Shown: piece after piece, positions 35,000 through 46,384 of the stretch
Position numbering within the stretch: the stretch's first letter is position 1
Layout: each line of letters begins with the position of its first letter
Assembly (NCBI RefSeq): GCF_014066305.1
Contig: NW_023501109.1
Location: 1-64,000 of the forward strand
Reading direction: 5' to 3'
DNA: 64,000 nucleotides
Origin: Letharia columbiana
Taxonomy: Eukaryota; Ascomycota; Lecanoromycetes; Lecanorales; Parmeliaceae
The notes under the pieces: model-generated
Database searches by the model: none
What the model was told of the DNA's origin: nothing
Seen by the model: the letters and a program-made list of their open reading frames with translations, nothing else
Program-made: the position numbers and the translations under genes

Positions 35000-36244
35000 T
35001 CACGCACACAAGCCGAGAGCATACCGATACAACGCTCGTATCTCTTCTTCTATCAAGTCTATTTGCCAATCCACTGAGCCTTCCACCACCCACCCTGTCA
35101 TTGCCGCTGCTTCTCGAGCTCCAACCAAAGTCGAAAAGGGTAGGGAATCGACGCCAACATCCTCCTCAACCTCTTTCTGACAAGTCCACTTGTAGATGTA
35201 ATCGTCCTGTAGCTGAGGCGAGACGAAGTAGTAGTAGGAGGCGATATTGGAAGTCCTTGAACATTCACTGCCAACATGGCCTTGAATCAACGAAGGAAGG
35301 GTCAGATACGGCCACTGCAATGTGCTAGGATTGACGTTGAGAAGGAGCTGGCCCCGCCAACACTGGTCGGACCAACATCTGCCGGACCAACATTTGCCGG
35401 ACCAATACTTGTTGTCAGCAATGCTAAGCCTCAGATTAGGTAGATCTTCATGCGGACGAGAAGCAAGGACGAGAATGCTGAGGTTGTCCAAGCGCGGTCG
35501 CAGTTGACGAAGCACACTCGCTGTGGCACTGTCGGCTGGGAAGTCCTGGATGCGCCCATTGCCGGTCAAAAGGTGGATAATGAGGGTGCGAAGCCGCGGG
35601 CAATGCCGCGCAAATGCCGTGATTTGTTTGGAAAGCACCGCGTCGGTATTTCCAGGGTTAATTACCTCCAAATCCATGCTCAGATTCACCATGAGATGTA
35701 AGTTGTCGCTGAAAGGAGGCATGGCCCCGTCCCGTACAGGCGTGTCGCTGTCCGCCGGAAACTCAGGATTGGAAATTTTGATCTTAGAGAGCCCTCCAGT
35801 AGTCGATGAACAATGGAAGGTCTGGCTGGCATAGAAGATAGGAAGTGCTTCCTGGTAAATTTTTTGGCAGGTGAACAAAATGCTGCTGTCGAACGTGTGT
35901 GTAAGCCTCTTGATCACCTTGTCGTCATCGATACCGGCTCGGCGGCGGAGAAGGTACGTGGCTGGAGTTTGGAAAAGGTGTTTGTAGACTATGAGACGGA
36001 GCTCGGGCGCGATGGTCGTAAAAGTAGACCCTTGTGGTTTGAGAAGGGAGGTGCGAGTAAAAAGGTCTTTGCCTGGAGAAGATGAAGCAATGAATTGCTC
36101 TTGGATTGGTGTGAAATTGGTCACTGGTTGCTCTTGATTCGAATTGGACGAGTCATGGGTTTGCTCTCTCACTTGAAATTGTTTTCCCGCACAATGCTCT
36201 TCGGTTGGCTGGGATGAGCCTGCCGACTGACTTATAGAAGCCAT
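35000..36244 (-). CDS. F-box/2EXR-like fungal protein with WSG minisatellite
   Basis: From the ATG at 36244 (MASISQSAGSSQPTEEHC) the frame is open for 414 residues. The domain core at about residues 75-150 (TTIAPELRLIVYKHLFQT, SSILFTCQKIYQEALPIFYA, QTFHCSS) is the 2EXR/F-box-like module of fungal accessory genes, thought to act in protein recognition; no function is proven. Residues encoded at 35357-35416 form a repeat (KCWSGRCWSDQCW) from a 15-bp tandem array, which could vary in copy number. The gene sits about 580 bp from the RIP block but shows normal codon use. The C-terminus RALYRYALGLCA ends at 35000. Confidence 0.65.
   Translation of the reverse strand: MASISQSAGSSQPTEEHCAGKQFQVREQTHDSSNSNQEQPVTNFTPIQEQFIASSSPGKDLFTRTSLLKPQGSTFTTIAPELRLIVYKHLFQTPATYLLRRRAGIDDDKVIKRLTHTFDSSILFTCQKIYQEALPIFYASQTFHCSSTTGGLSKIKISNPEFPADSDTPVRDGAMPPFSDNLHLMVNLSMDLEVINPGNTDAVLSKQITAFARHCPRLRTLIIHLLTGNGRIQDFPADSATASVLRQLRPRLDNLSILVLASRPHEDLPNLRLSIADNKYWSGKCWSGRCWSDQCWRGQLLLNVNPSTLQWPYLTLPSLIQGHVGSECSRTSNIASYYYFVSPQLQDDYIYKWTCQKEVEEDVGVDSLPFSTLVGAREAAAMTGWVVEGSVDWQIDLIEEEIRALYRYALGLCA
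35357..35416 (+). repeat. 15-bp coding minisatellite, four units
   Basis: Units CCAACACTGGTCGGA, CCAACATCTGCCGGA, CCAACATTTGCCGGA and CCAATACTTGTTGTC follow head to tail. On the minus strand each encodes a five-residue Cys/Trp/Ser-containing unit. Being 15 bp, gain or loss of a unit keeps the host frame. Confidence 0.75.
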
Positions 36245-37189
36245 GATCAAGGTAATGAGGTTGGGGAGATTAGAGGCAAGGTAGGGTATAGGACATTATC
36301 AATAGGCTTGATCGGTCCTAGACGTGGTTGAATGAATGAAATGGAGGTGGTTGATTTGTGTAGTTATCTAAATTCCTAAACGCTTGAAATAGTCGCGAGT
36401 GACGCCGATTTGACGCTATGTCTAATCGGGCCTGTGTTGGCCATGTCTTAACAATTCCCTTTCAACTCTGCGGATAGTACTATCGATTAGGTCCTAGCAG
36501 AACGAAAGGGGCACAGGTGGACTTTGGGTATGCAAAGCCTCCCCCCTATTCTATAACACTGCCTCAAGCTAATCAGAGATACTAGCGATGAAGAGTAGTG
36601 GACTTGGTGAGGGGAGAGAGCACGCTTTGCACGGCCTTATCACCGAAATGGACATTTTTGTAATACAAATGCAGTGGTTGACACAATAACAGAGCTGACG
36701 GGAGACCCATTATAAGTGTCACTAGTTGCTGTCGGGGAAAGCCTGGCCATCCGTGTGACGGATTGTGCTTTCTTGCATCACATATGAGTGTTCTATACAC
36801 TTTTTCGAAACGCTATTTGGTTGACTAGCCGATCTTCATGCAATTTTTGTTTAATCAGCTCGCAATCTGAGCGTGCTCCATGTAAACAGGCTGGTGAAAC
36901 ACAGATGCATTCCTGAGAACATGGTGACGATGGCAAATTCAATATCTCTCGCGTATATCTGTGGCCAGGAAGGATGGTCGGGGCCGTCGGGCGGCTCGAA
37001 CGCATATTAGAGTCCAGCTAGCATCAGATCCCTATAAATCCGAGCCCTCCCGCAGGACCGGTTTTATCAACTCTCTCCCCCCAATACGAACGTGCGGTCC
37101 AATGCAAAAAGACAAGATGATTGCCAGTCGCTGTGGTACAAGATCACTAAGGTCCTTGGAAGGTGTTTAATGCGTACCACTTGTAGCAA
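36245..37189. other. Intergenic region
   Basis: Only short frames on both strands; none has family features or plausible splice structure. I see nothing I can name. Confidence 0.4.
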
Positions 37190-37658
37190 TTAAAGCGACC
37201 CAAAGTGAATCAGATGATCCATATCCTTACTGGTCAGCATTTTATGGGGTTTCTTACCATCCGATCGACCCACGAGCCAATAAATACAAGCAAGATTAGT
37301 GAACGGCAAGGAGCTCGGGGCTTGGGCCTGGCCTGAGAATTCAAGTCGCTGAACCTCCTTCAGTACTGTGCAACATAAATTTGCACCTGACAGCTTCTTC
37401 ACACGGTCCGGTCGTTGTATAACCCAAAGCCAAGTCGAAGTACGAGATTGTCAACCGTGGGTCAGCATCGGGCTCTTTCTCAGCGATGTCATGCCTTACC
37501 ATTATATTGTATGTTTGTAGACTAGATATAGTTGTCTTGCTATCCCTGATCTCCGCGGCCGAGCATTCAAGATCTCGGTAGGTCTCAGCTAACAAGAAAT
37601 CATTCCGAGACACTGAGGGTGAATTATCGCCAGTACCACCAGCTTCTATAGTACTCAC
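37190..37658 (-). pseudogene. TPR-domain relic (NLR-associated type)
   Basis: Two overlapping minus-strand frames carry consecutive TPR-like pieces: LAETYRDLECSAAEI, then EKEPDADPRLTISYFDLALG, then SSLPFTNLACIYWLVGR with a frame change between. These resemble the helix pairs of the TPR arrays that follow NACHT/NB-ARC or alpha/beta-hydrolase domains in fungal STAND proteins. Both pieces end in stops and no other domain is present. I infer a relic, with moderate confidence in the TPR assignment. Confidence 0.4.
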
Positions 37659-38768
37659 CTTCCCGACTTCATGTTACATGCTCTTCATATGTTTCCACCA
37701 AATCTCCGTCTGATGCAGCTCCAAACCTAAAGGGTCCTTCTCTGATCAAATGTATATTATCCTTGAACACCTGTGTCTCCCCAAAAACCATCTTCGGCCT
37801 CCACGCTCTCCCATCCCAGCACGATCATATGCGCCTTCCCTTTCGGTTATCCTCATATCCCACATCCTCAATGATTCACCCTTCTAATACCCCTTAAACT
37901 TCTTCAGTCTCTCCGAAATCGCTTCAAGAAGCTAATCGTCTTTACGTCGAAACAGGAGCCTTAGATGGTTGTCAGTTTGAACGAGAATTTTCTGAGTTTT
38001 CTTCCTCGAGTACGTTCTACTCGAGACCTTTCCGAGATGATCATCACTCCATTCTGGTTGATAATCACAAAAGTTGGTTAAAATGAAAAGATCTAAGCGC
38101 TTACGGCTGTCCTTTCTTATATCATTTGTGTTATATTTTGTGGGACTCCGGGACAAGTTCCACATTCTTTCGCAAAAGCTCGTGATGACCTGTTGTTTTT
38201 CTGTGGCACCAAGCCTCAATTGTAGAATTGTCAACAACATCCTTGAGATTTCCACCCTCTATGCATGACTTTTGCTACATTCTCTTACAAGGCTACCATT
38301 TCCGCAGAGATGAAACCACCGTGAGCAGACCGATGCTAGGCGCTCCTTGATTCCAGACATCATGCAGGGTCCCGATAGCCTCGCTCCAAAAGAGCCAATC
38401 GCACCGCAGGCAGGGTTTGTTACCGCCCAACGCCAGGTACATTATGAGACATCGCTTGGCGTCATTGAGTTACCTAGTAAGCGAGCAGATGAGTCACTTC
38501 CATAATCTCCAACCTCGTCAGATGTGAACACCTTGCACTCGCTCCATCAACAGCAACTTGGAAATAGGCTTTCTTCTCTAACATGGAATATCTTGAAAGG
38601 CAGAAGAGTTTTGTTGGAAATCATGCTGCAGCACCATAATGTGTTGTAGCTACTCCTCATGGTGGCAACCAGGTGGCAAATCAGCATGAGCTTCACATGG
38701 TATATAAGTAGCCTACATACCACTCCATAGCTAATCAATCCTTCAACCTCTCTTCAATTCCAATAAGT

Positions 38769-39114
38769 TTCGAGGCCACTATCCGACGTCTCAACTCGGA
38801 CTTCCCGAAGCAGATCAGTGGCAGATCTCTGTTCGATCGTGGGGAAGAATGTCGAAAGGGCATTGAGCAAGCATGGACGCTTGTGAAAGATTTCCAGGAA
38901 CACAGCAAAGATCCTCACCCACTACAGACTCTGCCCGAGCTTGGCGAACTGCTCAAAAATTGTGTTTGGTAAGTCATCTAGCAGGTCAGGTCACATACGA
39001 CTAGTGAAGGAACCCAGGTACTTGTGCGAGGTTGGCAGACTCGATGGTTCTCTGGAGCTCTTGGACATTGCCTACCAAATAGTTTCCGACAAAGGATCCG
39101 CACCTTTGTTATAA
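38769..39114 (+). pseudogene. Relic of a TPR-containing STAND-type gene, with preserved intron
   Basis: Exon-like 38769-38968 reads RRLNSDFPKQISGRSLFDRG and LQTLPELGELLKNCVW. A normal intron (GTAAGT...CCCAG, 38969-39017) joins it to YLCEVGRLDGSLELLDIAYQ before a TAA at 39112. These are the conserved blocks just before the TPR array of fungal NLR-like proteins. No upstream NACHT or downstream TPR continues in frame. Together with 37190-37658, on the opposite strand, it looks like a broken and rearranged copy. Confidence 0.55.
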
Positions 39115-39175
39115 CTGAGAGATGAAGTCCACGGTAATACGATTCCTAAGCTTAAGACACAGGAAATTCTCTTTG

Positions 39176-39745
39176 TGGCATCTCTAACTTGACAATTTGC
39201 GAAATTGTCAACATTTTGGGGGCGAGTGCCAGAAGTGCTTACTCATATTTGTCTAGCTTAAAGAATGATACCATAGACCGCGATGGTGAACCCATATTCT
39301 CTGTTTCATCAAGGACCTGTTGCCTTCAAAGTGTAGTCTATGGCAGGGAAAAGGTCCATACATCTCTACCAACTGTTTTGCCACACCTTTGGACAATGAC
39401 CACTGAAGGTTCAATCTGTCACCTGTGGATCCCACTGTCACCTGTGGATCCCACAATTCGGGCATCGGCTCTTCGGTTCATGGCATCTCTGACTTGACAA
39501 CCTAAGAAAAGGTGAGACTTCGAGGCCGAGCTCCCGAAGTACTTGCTCATATTCGTGCTGCTTGGGTAAATATTGCCATAAATCACGCTGACGAATCCAT
39601 ATTCTCAAATCTATCAAAGTGCTATTGACTTCAAAATGTAAATTGCGGCAGGGAAAAGGCCCATACATCTTTACCAAATATCCTGCCACACCTTTGAATA
39701 ACTACCACTAAAGGCCTGTCACCTTTGGATCCGATAAACACCCGT
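39176..39745 (+). repeat. Direct tandem duplication of about 305 bp
   Basis: Copy 1 starts TGGCATCTCTAACTTGACAA at 39176 and copy 2 starts TGGCATCTCTGACTTGACAA at 39481. They share GGCAGGGAAAAGG, CATACATCT.TACCAA and GTCACCT.TGGATCC in the same order. A smaller duplication, GTCACCTGTGGATCCCAC, occurs twice within copy 1 (39418-39454). No coding function is evident. Confidence 0.75.
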
Positions 39746-40740
39746 GAATAGTTCTCTCAGGCACCTCTAGAACAAATTCGTTCTCAGTACTTCTCGTCCA
39801 TTGTCGTCTCTCGGGCTTCCCCCTTCCATTATCGTGTACTACTGGTGAGGATCTCGTCGTTCTTCTCGAGGCAAATGTTCACGTGCTGTGCACCTGCTAC
39901 TTCCCATAACCAGAGCCCTATATTAAGAGCACCTGCACTGCTTTCGCAGGGTTTCTCTTTCGCCATTATTCTCCATCCAAAGCAACGCCTTTCTTCATAA
40001 TTCACTCACTCCATTATTTCTGAACCGTATCGTGCCCCATCGAGAGTCTCCGAGCCAAAGACATGGACACCAAGGTTGAAAGTACATCCGCCGAACCCTC
40101 GCAACCGGTGCCGCGTCCCACGAGACCGGCTCCGAAGCCGCCGGGGACTCCCAAACTCTAGGCGTTTCAGCTCGGGCTGGACAGCGTATCTTGGGGGTGT
40201 TCCTGGGCGAAGGATGGTGATTGAAGGGTATTGAACCTTGATCGAGTTGCAGATGAAGGTGGTTAAACGCCTCTAAGTGGGTTTGGATGAGAAGCATGCT
40301 GTGAATAAGGAAGAGACATGGCAGTGCAGTCTAATTGACCAGAGCATAACCTCTACGCGGGTCGAAAGCGACCCAATGCATTAAAACGGCCAGCTCCTCA
40401 CGAACCACTTGAGTAGTCCCCGCGTTGATGTGATGAGACGATATTTATAGGGAACCTACTTGCAACATCAATCCTCCAGTTCCTTCCCCTCACTCTCGTC
40501 GTCATCATGCCCTACCAATGTCCCCTCCGTACCCGTCCGTATGCCCGTTTCAATCTTCACAAACCCCTGCTTCATCGTTTCATCCTCTCGAGCTTGCTCA
40601 TCCGTCCCCACAGCTACCCTTTCGCTTCCGAATACCTCGGAAAGATCTGCCATGGCGAGCTCATCTGCTACAGCAACCGGGCGGCCTCTAACGTGAGTGC
40701 ATCGGCCTTGCTCTTCATCTAGTATGTGTCAGCAGGCTCA
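39746..40740. other. Intergenic region with only short frames
   Basis: No gene I can support. A Pro-rich plus-strand frame starts at 40062 (MDTKVESTSAEPSQPVPRP) and stops after about 32 codons. A minus-strand frame at 40468-40653 (MADLSEVFGSERVAVG) could be a second exon of the gene at 40741-41004, but I could not find a splice pair that keeps frame. Confidence 0.3.
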
Positions 40741-41004
40741 TCAATGAAGGAACGGACGGAAGGAAGGAAGGACGGAGCCCGACGTGCCCTCTTCATGCCT
40801 CAGCCTCCTCACTCTGCCTTGCCAAAGCGCAGTGATGCCGATGAAGAACATGACTACCCCGAAAAGGATCGTGCCGATGGAGTCAGGCCCCCATTGATTC
40901 TGATTGAAGCCACCGAAATGGAAGGCTGTGGGCTGCGGCAGGTGTGAGGGTTTCAAACTTGGGGTCACTGTGGACGAGGCGTTCAGGACCGGATGAGAGG
41001 CCAT
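40741..41004 (-). CDS. Small single-pass membrane protein (hypothetical)
   Basis: From the ATG at 41004 (MASHPVLNASSTVTPSLKPS) a Ser/Pro-rich head is followed by one clear membrane helix (IGTILFGVVMFFIGITALWQ) and a basic RVRRLR stop-transfer segment. Small proteins of this layout are common in fungal accessory regions and have no known function. It lies about 0.9 kb from the NLR stop. A spliced C-terminal exon (around 40468-40690) is possible. Confidence 0.4.
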   Translation of the reverse strand: MASHPVLNASSTVTPSLKPSHLPQPTAFHFGGFNQNQWGPDSIGTILFGVVMFFIGITALWQGRVRRLRHEEGTSGSVLPSFRPFLH

Positions 41005-41868
41005 CGTGGCTTTCTTCGGAGTGTCAAGGAGGCCTCTGTCAGCGGTTTGCGGGAGGGTTTGGGTGTAGGTAGGGGAGCGGTAGGAGTGGGAGAGCAGCTA
41101 GGAGGATTCGCAGAAGACTGGGGCTCGGGAGGCAAGGCTACCTTCTTGTATTCTAAGTGGGCGCATAGGGACCAGCTGGTGGCAGATACACGCCAGCGTC
41201 GCGTACGCTCAGAGACCGAATTTCTGAGTGCAAGTCGCGAGCGAAGTCGCGTTGGCAAGCTACGGATGAGATATGTCGCAGGGTCTGTCGCTTGTCACGC
41301 TTACCGGGCTCGCGTCGCCTGACAATGACAATGACAGAGAGCGCGTAATTGCAAAAGAATAGGACACGTTCGGAGCGTATTCGATGTACGTCAAATGCAA
41401 CGCAGTACCTCTCGAATTTGCATATCATCGTTACTCGTAAGCTGTCGTAAGGGCAGCGCTCAAAGGTATCCTGTCCGTTTCTATCACTTCGGTCACCCAT
41501 TGGGCGAGCAAAATTATAAAGCGGAACCTTAGAGCCAAACCTTCCCACCCGTAATCCACATCCCGATACTTGCGTTCGTGTTATTCGCGCCTGGGCCAAA
41601 ATGATTTAGTGAAGTCCAGAAAAGTTTGTGAAAATACAAAATACGAGGTTAAGATGGAATTTGAGACAATAGAAAGCAACGATCTGTCTTAGGCCATTTT
41701 GTTGGTATACATGCCACACATAGTGTAAAGGCGCATTCACGCGAAGCTGCAGACTTAGCAAAATCAGGTACAAACGTACAATGTAACATCATGCCGGGCA
41801 AAACGGTTAATACAATACATGACGTTACAGGCTCAACGAAACAGCATGGGGGCAAATGAAGACGCTCC

Positions 41869-44800
41869 TCACCTCGCACCGAATGGGCCTTTCGGTCTCT
41901 CCGCTAGCTTGCCCAAGCGTTGCGCGAATTGAGTATGCGTTCCAAGCTTTGAGAATTTCGTGTGAAGCTTCGCCTTTTGTATAGCATCGCGCACGACTGT
42001 ATTGGTCGTCTTAGTTGGAAGACACAGCACTGGCCAGGGGAATTGTTTTGCGGAGATCTCTGCGATGAAACAGTACCATGCCACAAAGTCTGCAACGTCA
42101 TCATGACCTTTCTTATATACGTGTTGCAGTGTCGGTGCCAGTCCATCGGTTTGTTCATGCATGTTGGCCCCTGCCGCAAGTAGAAGCTTGACAGTTTCGA
42201 GATGTCCATTCTCTAGTGCTGCTTGCAGTGCAATACATCGAGTACTCCCCTCGCTCTTAAAGTCTGCTCCTCTTTCAAGAAGAAATCGAACAATATCACT
42301 GTAGCCGTTAGAGGCTGCAAGATCAAGTGCTGTGATCCCCTCAGAAGTACGCAAATTGATGTCCGAGTATCTGGTCGAGCAAGACCATAAGCGTCCTATG
42401 TGCGCCTCTACTGAGTCCCGCGTGTCGATATCCCAAACCATGCTATCTGTTTTCCCCTCGTTCGTTACTAAGTCTTTCGTCCAAGACTGATAGTATGGTT
42501 GTTGCACAATCGAGTCATATAGCTCCAACTCCCTCATGGAAGGATCGCGGCCATCAACCAGGTACTTGACAACATGTATATATCCATGAACTGCTGCTAT
42601 ATGTAGAGGTGTCTCATGGGTTTTTGGTATGACTGCATTCACGTTCGTGTTGTAGCCCATCAACAATTTCACCAGATCCAATCTGCCAGACTCCGCAGCA
42701 ACGTGTAGCAAAGTTTTCCCCGAATCGATTTCAACAACGTCTACACTAGAGCCGCACTCCAGAAGTGATTGGACCGCGTCTGTAAGTCCCCGAGCTACAG
42801 CGAGGTGAATCATTTCCTCTGAATTATAGCTCGCTCTAGATGCAGAATGCGCGGCCCCTCGCAAAATGATGTTTGCAGCCTCCGAGTGTCCACCTCCTAC
42901 TGCAATAGCGAGCGGCGTTTCACAAAGAACGCAAGAACCACCCTTTGGGTCCACACCCATCTCCAGGCACAGTTGAGTTAGAGACATCAGACCATACGAA
43001 GCGGAAATTCGAAGGGTGGTATGAGCAATCTGGATGGAACGTCCACTGTTGGGTATTGAGAAACACTGGCAATCGTAGTCAAGCCTGATGATTAGACAGC
43101 GCTGCAGTGTGCCGGCAAGAACCCTGCTGTAAGTCTCGGACAGACGATAATGGACAGACCAATTGGCAGCTGCATATCTAGTCAAGGTCGAGGTCATCCC
43201 TCCACACAGCTGCTGTGCGGTTTCTATGTTGGTCAAAGCTGAAGATGATTCCGCCCTTAAGAGTGAGCTCAGCAGTACCAAACAAGCCCGCGCAAGACGT
43301 TCATGGGCTGCGAGTACCAGATGACGAGGATGGTTCGACGACTCATCTGCAAAAAGAAGGTAGTCTCGCAAAGTTGGGTGTCTCAGTCTAACAATGCGTT
43401 CCTCGGTAATGGTCACAAGCCATCCGCAAATGCGGTAGATTTCAGCTTGTGAGTTGGGTAGGCTTAGCTCGTTGCCAGCTAATGGCGGCTGCTCAGGAAG
43501 TTGAGATTGATCAGCTTTTATCGACAAAGCCTCTAGAAGTTCCGGGAGACACAGAGGCCGACTAGCAACTGTTAGCCAGGAGAAAATTTTCTGGGCCGTC
43601 TCAACATCCTGCAATGGGATTTGTTGCAGCGCCCTTTGGTAGAATGCATCAATGCTAGCTGGTAATGAGTTGACCAATTGTGGCAGATTTAGGTGAGATT
43701 TCGTCCGTTGGATTTGCTCAATGGCCAATGCCAGCCACAAAAAAGTTCCGTTGGCGCGCGAGCACAGCTGCTTCGCGAGAGCCAAGGTATGCACGGTTTT
43801 TTTCGTGGAAGTCCTGAAGATATTCGCCAATCGAATTCTGGCAAAACTCAACATGTCCTGCTGAAGTCCTGGCTCAGCGCTCAAGTCAATCTGGATAATA
43901 TCCTCAGGGCCGATCCTAGCCTCGCACCTAGACCGACTTGATATAAGACATCTGAAAATGTGTGATTTCTCCCTTGACCTGTTGGCTCGGAGGATCTCGT
44001 GCATGATGACTTTTTCGATCGATTCATCATCGTCGAGACCATCAAGTATCAAGAACACTTGTACATGAGTGTTTACACTTACTATAAGTCCCCTAAGTTT
44101 GCGCTGAAATTGTTCCAGCGACATTGGATCCGTAAGCTTCTCGCTTTCTCTGATGACCGAACGCAGCAGGCGTTCTAGCACGATGGATCGCATACATCCT
44201 CTTAGTTGATAAGCGAATGCCTTCAACATGTATCGCGCCGAGCTGACTTGGCCTTGGCGTGAGTCAAAGAAGCAGAAAGCCACTGCGCATCTCTGCTCCT
44301 GTCGTTGCTGTAGGTTTTCAATTATTGCCGAGCAAAGCATGGATTTGCCTGCCCCAGGCCGACCTTTGAGCCACAGCAGAGGGTTCTCGGCTTCATTCGC
44401 CCATTTTCGGTATGCTTGAAGATTGAACAACCACTCGCAGCTGGTCGCGGATCGTTGCCTTAACCACATCTGCAGAAGTGACTGTTCGGTCTGGAGGAAT
44501 CCGCGATGATCGTCTTGACTTCCCGCTGCTTCTATAAAGATTGAGCCTTTGCTTACCCGCATTTTGAGATGTCCGTACCTTCGCTCAAACGATATATCGA
44601 GCGCTCGACATTGGCTCTTATAACATCTTGCGGTAGCGTCTTGGGAATGAAGTAATGTTTTTCGGCACTCTCTGAAAGCCAAGATTGAGGGACCATAGAC
44701 CACAAGCAATGGTGATGGAGTACCTGACATGACCGTAAGCTTGAACGGAAAGCAAACCGAGGCTCGCAAAGATATCACTACAATATCAGCAGAGCAAATA

Positions 44801-45632
44801 CGAACCTTGGCTCCAGGACATGGAGTTGATGTCTCCTGACAAAAAAAAACACGTATGTATGGCCGATCAGGCCTACAGCTTTCTCGGGCGAATCGGGCTG
44901 ATTGCCCATCGACGTCTGCGATCTGTCGCATTTGAGGTGTCGAGTGCGTGCGGTTCGAGCCATCTAATGTCTCTAGCAGGCTTGCAATCGAGCTTTGTAC
45001 AGGGCTGGCGTGAGGAAAGCCGAGGAAAATCTATGGCAGTCTTAGCTCCATTTTTTGGCTTCCTGTGTTCGGCATGTTTGGGGTCAGACTATTCCGTATG
45101 TTTCCCTAGATAACGCATGCAATTCTTCCTCTGACTCACTCAAAAGCAAAGCCTGTAAGGAAGTCAATGATGCTCAGCTTCAGGAGAACTCTGCGTCATA
45201 CTTCCTCTACCACAAGACCGCCGAGACCCTGGCAGACAAAGAGCACGGGTCGAGGGAGACCATCGCCTTCGTCTACAGCGTTCCCAGATGAATCTATCAA
45301 CGGCTTGACCAGCGAATGTGTTTCGAGCTTTGCCCACTCGGACAACAAACCATGCGCTGCATGGTTTACAACCTCGACTGGAGAGTCCCGAGAGCTTTGA
45401 CCATGATATCTGTAGTACAAAGATCGCGTCTTTATGGAATGTCTTGGGAAAGCCTCCTTGAACCATTCCAAATGGCCAAAAGATTCTTCCCAATCTCGGA
45501 GATTCTGCTCTATCGGATTCTCAACAAAAATGATGCTATTTGAGTGGTGAGTATGACAAAGGTTGAGACGGAGATAACAACATACTCGACAACAACATCT
45601 TCATTGCTCTGCATTTCCACAAACTCAGCCAT
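41869..45632 (-). CDS. NLR-type protein: SesB-like hydrolase domain, NACHT, ankyrin repeats
   Basis: Four exons, 45632-45586, 45535-45202, 45152-45090 and 45030-41869, have GT-AG introns of 50, 49 and 59 nt and keep one frame for 1201 residues. The N-terminus (VVVDIIFVENPIEQNLRDW) begins an alpha/beta-hydrolase of the SesB type. The usual nucleophile elbow GHSLGG reads CQGLGG, so the catalytic Ser is missing; GIIFLGFPHASP follows across intron 3. The NACHT ATPase has P-loop GRPGAGKS (about 371-378) and Walker B VFLILDGLDD (about 473-482). Ankyrin repeats fill the C-terminus from about residue 870 (TLLHVAAESGRLDLVKLLMG, ALDLAASNGYSDIVRFLLER). Such proteins act as fungal immune or heterokaryon-incompatibility receptors that oligomerise on ligand binding. 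No frameshift or stop is present. A Zn2Cys6-ankyrin gene is divergent, 752 bp away. Confidence 0.85.
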
Positions 45633-46384
45633 AAGGACGATTGCCACAAGGTTGTAGAAAAACTGGATGGAGGCCGAGACATATATCCACAGTGGTGTAA
45701 GGATGATACACTGCTCGGCAAGGGATTGGATAGTGATGAAAGTACCTTAGTCTTGAATCGAGTTCTTAGCTATGGTAAGCGCCCCATAAAAGACGTACGC
45801 GGAACCGGCACCTTCTGCAGCCTTGCACTGATGAGTGTAGCCTTGCGCACGATGTAAGCCTGTACACACCAACGCCTCATTTTGCGTGCGCAAAAATACG
45901 CCATGCTCTATGTCCCAGTGGTCAATCTGAAGCGCAATAAGCAAGCGAGGAAGCGAAAATACGCGGCCCTGCAGGAGATCGGTAGGAGATAGGCGATGCA
46001 CATGCGAAGCGAAAGGAGCAGCGGGCTTTCATAGCAACGTCTAGCTAGGATGAGAGAAAGTGCTTGAGATCGACGCGTGCATCAAGTAAGTGCCTCATGT
46101 AATGACAATGACAGGTTCGAGCACTAGAGCGACTCGGAGCAACGACCTACGAGACTTGATCCAATGGATAGACATCTCGCAAGATTTGACCGAGCGCTCG
46201 CTGCCTCTACAAGCCTGACATGTCTTAGGCAGCTCATGTATGTGTAAGAGCCTCATTTTAGAGGGTAGTACTTCACAAAACCGCAGCCTTCCCTTCAAGA
46301 CTCAGGCTGCATTCTCTCCCAAATTCCCAGCCTTCTCCTTTTCTTCATCTTTATCCTTCTCCACATCACAACCAATATGTGGCC
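45633..46384. promoter_or_regulatory. Shared intergenic region of a divergent gene pair
   Basis: These 752 bp separate the start codons of the NLR gene (minus) and the Zn2Cys6-ankyrin gene (plus), so both promoters must lie here. I see no clear TATA element or operator-like palindrome that I can defend. No convincing coding frame fills it. Confidence 0.5.

Noticed and set aside
35322..36085. Plus-strand frames opposite the F-box/2EXR-like gene
   Set aside because: Shadows of the minus-strand gene that carries the domain blocks.
40993..41322. 109-codon plus-strand frame and opposing minus frame
   Set aside because: Gly/Arg-rich readings on both strands without domain features; likely non-coding.
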